A stretch of 42,500 bases of DNA, from positions 8,935,001 to 8,977,500 of the forward strand of contig NC_135553.1 in assembly GCF_964340395.1 (NCBI RefSeq), in the 5' to 3' direction. Made by a program: the position numbers and the translations under genes. Below, in pieces: positions 39,781 to 42,500 of the stretch. Every line of letters starts with the position of its first letter. Position 1 is the first letter of the stretch. This stretch comes from Glandiceps talaboti (Eukaryota; Hemichordata; Enteropneusta; Spengelidae). A model generated the notes under the pieces. The model did not search any database, was not told the origin of the DNA, and saw only the letters and a program-made list of their open reading frames with translations.

Positions 39781-40630
39781 GAGCAAACAAAACTGGGTCT
39801 TCTCACTGTTAAAAAACTTAAGTTTTTAAAGAAAGTCAAAGACCTTGATGTTATGTCTTATGACTTACAGTGGAAGTTTTCTAAGGAAGAGCTCAGACTT
39901 CCTGATACATTTTTAGTGTAGCCACGTACAACGTCTAAAACAAATAGCTTTAATAAGCACCCAGCGTAGGTTCAAAAGGTTGCACAGAAAGTATCGACTT
40001 GGCTAGTATTTACCCATCTACACTCTAACGTCTGGGGAAATACAATTGCAAAGACGTGCTCATGATACAGTAGATTACTATCTTACTAGAATTTCAAACT
40101 TCATTTCTCAGGCAAGATGTCCATAATACTGGCAAGAAGTTGACAACCTAAATATGTAATATGATATACACACTAACTCTACGAATGTGACTTGGAAGTT
40201 TAAAAAGGGCGTATATTCAGTGCTTTATCCCCATGAACTTAGAGAATGCTAAATCCTTTAATTTATGTCTTAGCCATTGCCACCAGAATACTGTAGACTA
40301 TACCACTGGGACTCCTTCCTTATAGAGCAATTTGATAATGGAAAGGTGAAACAGAAGGATGTTTGTCGACACATTTTCGTTCTTATCTAGAACATTGCCC
40401 TAGTATTGAATGGAACAGATGTCAGATCACTGCTTTATTTTCAAAACCTCGCCCATAAGTTTCAGAAAAGCCAAAGGTGTCCACAGCTAGCTAGTGTTAC
40501 GAGTCACAGATGTAAATTATATCCATTCAGCCTTCAGGATATTTTGGTAATATTCATCATGAACTCAAAAAGTCAAAAAGCATTTAAACTTTGTACATAC
40601 AGAGATATTCAGTTACGCCTAACAACATAG
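39781..40630 (+). pseudogene. Possible decayed coding stretch, unrecognised
   Basis: In the plus direction an acceptor-like TCAATGTAATTTCAG is followed by 46 open codons including KKLKFLKKVKDLDVMSYDLQ and a TAG. After several stops, TTTATGTCTTAG leads to PLPPEYCRLYHWDSFLIEQF and onwards to a single TAG, and the frame then stays open to 40,630 (NGTDVRSLLYFQNLAHKFQK). Amino-acid usage looks protein-like, but stops interrupt it and I recognise no family. It may be an old transposon or gene remnant, or chance. Confidence 0.18.
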
Positions 40631-41387
40631 GTCTTCGACATCACAACATTGGGTATTTCGGAATTGTTTGTACCAGGTACGATTGAACTGTCAACAAGTT
40701 TTAATATGACATGATGTTTTAATTTTAGAACTACATTATATGACTTCATTATTTTGTAGAAGTATAATTATAATATCACCCAACTATTTTATGGTCTTTG
40801 AGATATGATTTTTTTATTTCTAATCTAGACAAGGTGATTGGATATTGAATCTCAGATGATGTCTTTCATAAGGCTTAGGAATACGTCATACGCTAAGAAT
40901 AGGGATTTATGTAAGACTTGAAATGTATTTAAGTTGGGTTTTTAGCCCATCTAGAGGTAGAACGGAGACGGATATTGGTCATGTAATAAAATCAACCAAG
41001 TGGTTAGCTTGGCGTTCGTTGAACCAGATACGTACGTTTCGTTGTGAGTTCTATTCAACACACAGTCCAAGACGGTACGGTACCTCATAGATGAGATGGA
41101 TTGGGAAGAAACTAGTTGGTCAGAACGTTACATGTATTATATGCCTTCGGCCCTCGATATCAGTATGTAGTATTGCGCCGGATCGGAGCGCCGCAACGAC
41201 TTAAGTTTAGATAAAACGTAGGGAAAAAAGGCGCGAGCGACTGTCGACAGTCTAGGGAATGTATTATTGCTTAGATTGCCGTTTTCTTAGGAAAATATAC
41301 GAATCTTGCTGCTACAAATGTATCAATCTCTATACTACATAAAAATATTTAATATCTAATATTTAAAAATCTCTTTTCTCCTTACAG

Positions 41388-41681
41388 GTAGGAATATGTA
41401 TAGTCAAAAGGTTGTTATATTTAGTCTGTAGACCTGGAAAACAACAATCTATTAAATATTACATGTACACGCCCCTATGCAGTAAGCCGGTCAATAACGT
41501 TTCACTAGATATGAGCCCCAAACTTCGAAAAAGACATGTGTTTCTTAATCTCAGTATTACAAAAATCGAAAAGAAAGATTGTAGTCTTTGTTGGAAAGAT
41601 TCTGGTCAAGCACTAACACATCGACCTTTTTGGCGTTTGTCATTTTTGGTCCGGGAAAATAATTTGAGACAAAGGTGGTGA
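41388..41681 (+). CDS. Candidate last exon, 97 codons, unrecognised
   Basis: A strong acceptor (CTCTTTTCTCCTTACAG) is followed by a frame open from its first base for 97 codons: VGICIVKRLLYLVCRPGK at the start, then SPKLRKRHVFLNLSITKIEK and a Cys/Trp-containing basic tail ending NNLRQRW before TGA. The first part could be the end of a membrane helix followed by a cytoplasmic tail. No AATAAA was seen nearby (ATTAAA at about 41,764). There is no recognised homologue and no upstream exon. Confidence 0.3.
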   Translation, partial: VGICIVKRLLYLVCRPGKQQSIKYYMYTPLCSKPVNNVSLDMSPKLRKRHVFLNLSITKIEKKDCSLCWKDSGQALTHRPFWRLSFLVRENNLRQRW

Positions 41682-41834
41682 TCTGAAAAGCTGCAATACA
41701 TGACTTGAATATAAATAACATGGTCCTTTGTTTTATCGATGATTTCAGCGAGATAAATGAACTATTAAAGGATGTGGTGGTTATTTTACAACCTTGGCAG
41801 TAGTTATGTACAGCTTTCTGTGCTCAAAACATCA

Positions 41835-42199
41835 TTTTATCAGTGGTGGACAATTAAACCCGACTTTGCAGCTGCCGAAAAGTCTTCTCCTTATCACACT
41901 ATCAAACTAGCATACATTGATACACAGACAACTAACTTGTCTGTGGTTAATACAAAAACAACATCTGGTGCCTCTTATTTAAATAAGGTGCCCCTTTATT
42001 TATGTCTGTGAAAGTGAGTCATATGGCATACTGTGATATGACTGACTTTCTCAGACATGTACAAAATGATAAGAACATGGCGAGAACCTACATCAGAGGC
42101 ACCTGCTGTACTGTATAAATATATGCCAGTTTGATAGTGTGATAAGGAGTAGAATTTCCAGTGCCCTCAGTCAATTTTAATTGTCCACCACTGATAAAA
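41835..42199. mobile_element. MITE-like element with ~80-base inverted ends and nested hairpins
   Basis: The left end (41,835-41,915, TTTTATCAGTGGTGGACAAT ...) and the right end (42,120-42,199, ending ATTGTCCACCACTGATAAAA) are inverse complements, sharing ACTCCTTATCACACTATCAA with small changes. Inside are two more hairpins: GGTGCCTCTTATTTAAATAA.. around 41,970-41,995, and TGTCTGTGAAAGTGAGTCAT.. paired with ATGACTGACTTTCTCAGACA (about 42,004-42,058). The open frame at 41,772-42,011 runs through it and is not a gene. Confidence 0.82.
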
Positions 42200-42500
42200 C
42201 GACATTCTGATCAGAGACATTGTCTAAACAACTGCTGCAGCGGTTGTATTAACCTAACCTATTCAGGACAACCATGGACTATTGCTTACACACGGATTCA
42301 ATTTTAGTGTAATTAGATTAAATATCACAATTAGTGCCTTTGGAGAGAACGTGACAACTGAATGAGCAAGCAGATGAGAATTTATAACGATTTGCATGCC
42401 CTATGGATAGCATTGCCGTCGAAAATAATTAATGCTTTGAAGTGTGTGCAAGAATACATTAAATAAATAACATTTATAGTTGCTTCCCTTGAGATTGGAA
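42200..42500. other. Right edge, nothing recognised
   Basis: AT-rich sequence with no repeat or exon that I can support. Confidence 0.3.

Noticed and set aside
41772-42011. 79-codon plus-strand open frame
   Set aside because: Most of it lies inside the inverted end and interior of the MITE-like element.

Overview
This is a eukaryotic (metazoan) nuclear window. It is AT-rich and gene-poor. Its introns have GT..AG borders, AATAAA signals follow candidate last exons, and long microsatellites and many foldback or MITE-like elements fill the space between genes. The repeat style, including very frequent TACATGTA-type palindromes, suggests a marine invertebrate, perhaps a mollusc, brachiopod or other lophotrochozoan. 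That assignment is an inference and is not proven by anything in the window. Only two genes can be read with confidence.

Left part (1-12,300): a minus-strand gene of unknown identity has a clear first coding exon (4179 to 4039) and a second exon (415 to 343), and it runs off the left edge. Further minus-strand first-exon candidates lie at 7673-7632 and 12298-12212, and an isolated well-bounded exon at 9515-9465. X-box-like (RFX) motifs lie upstream of all three first exons. Two side-by-side foldback elements sit at 10,537-11,651. Each has tandem-repeat inverted arms, and each is flanked by direct repeats.

Centre (12,300-23,000): an apparent divergent promoter separates the minus-strand exon at 12298 from an intact, intronless GPANK1 homologue on the plus strand (12,737-13,831; ankyrin repeats, a C2H2-like finger and a G-patch). 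Directly after its stop codon is a nearly perfect 61-base hairpin. A 460-base foldback element follows at 14.3-14.8 kb. A four-exon plus-strand gene (20,434-22,932) encodes a secreted, probably GPI-anchored Ly6/uPAR-type protein; long CT and GA tracts lie upstream of it.

Right part (23,000-42,500): mostly repeats. In order these are a three-copy ~330-base tandem array, a 34-base minisatellite bracketed by heptamer arrays, several MITE-like elements with long inverted ends, a pogo/Tigger-like non-autonomous DNA transposon with TA target duplication (32,525-33,597), AT arrays inside a local duplication, and a 101-base tandem repeat. Possible last exons of unrecognised plus-strand genes occur at 37,843-38,033 (with AATAAA) and 41,388-41,681. 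A possibly decayed coding stretch lies at 39.8-40.6 kb.

The genes do not form an operon or a pathway. GPANK1 is expected to be nuclear and RNA-related, and the Ly6-like protein to be at the cell surface. Most of the unusual structure here is mobile or repeat DNA. The six-frame reading contains many long open frames inside microsatellites and minisatellites, and these are not genes.
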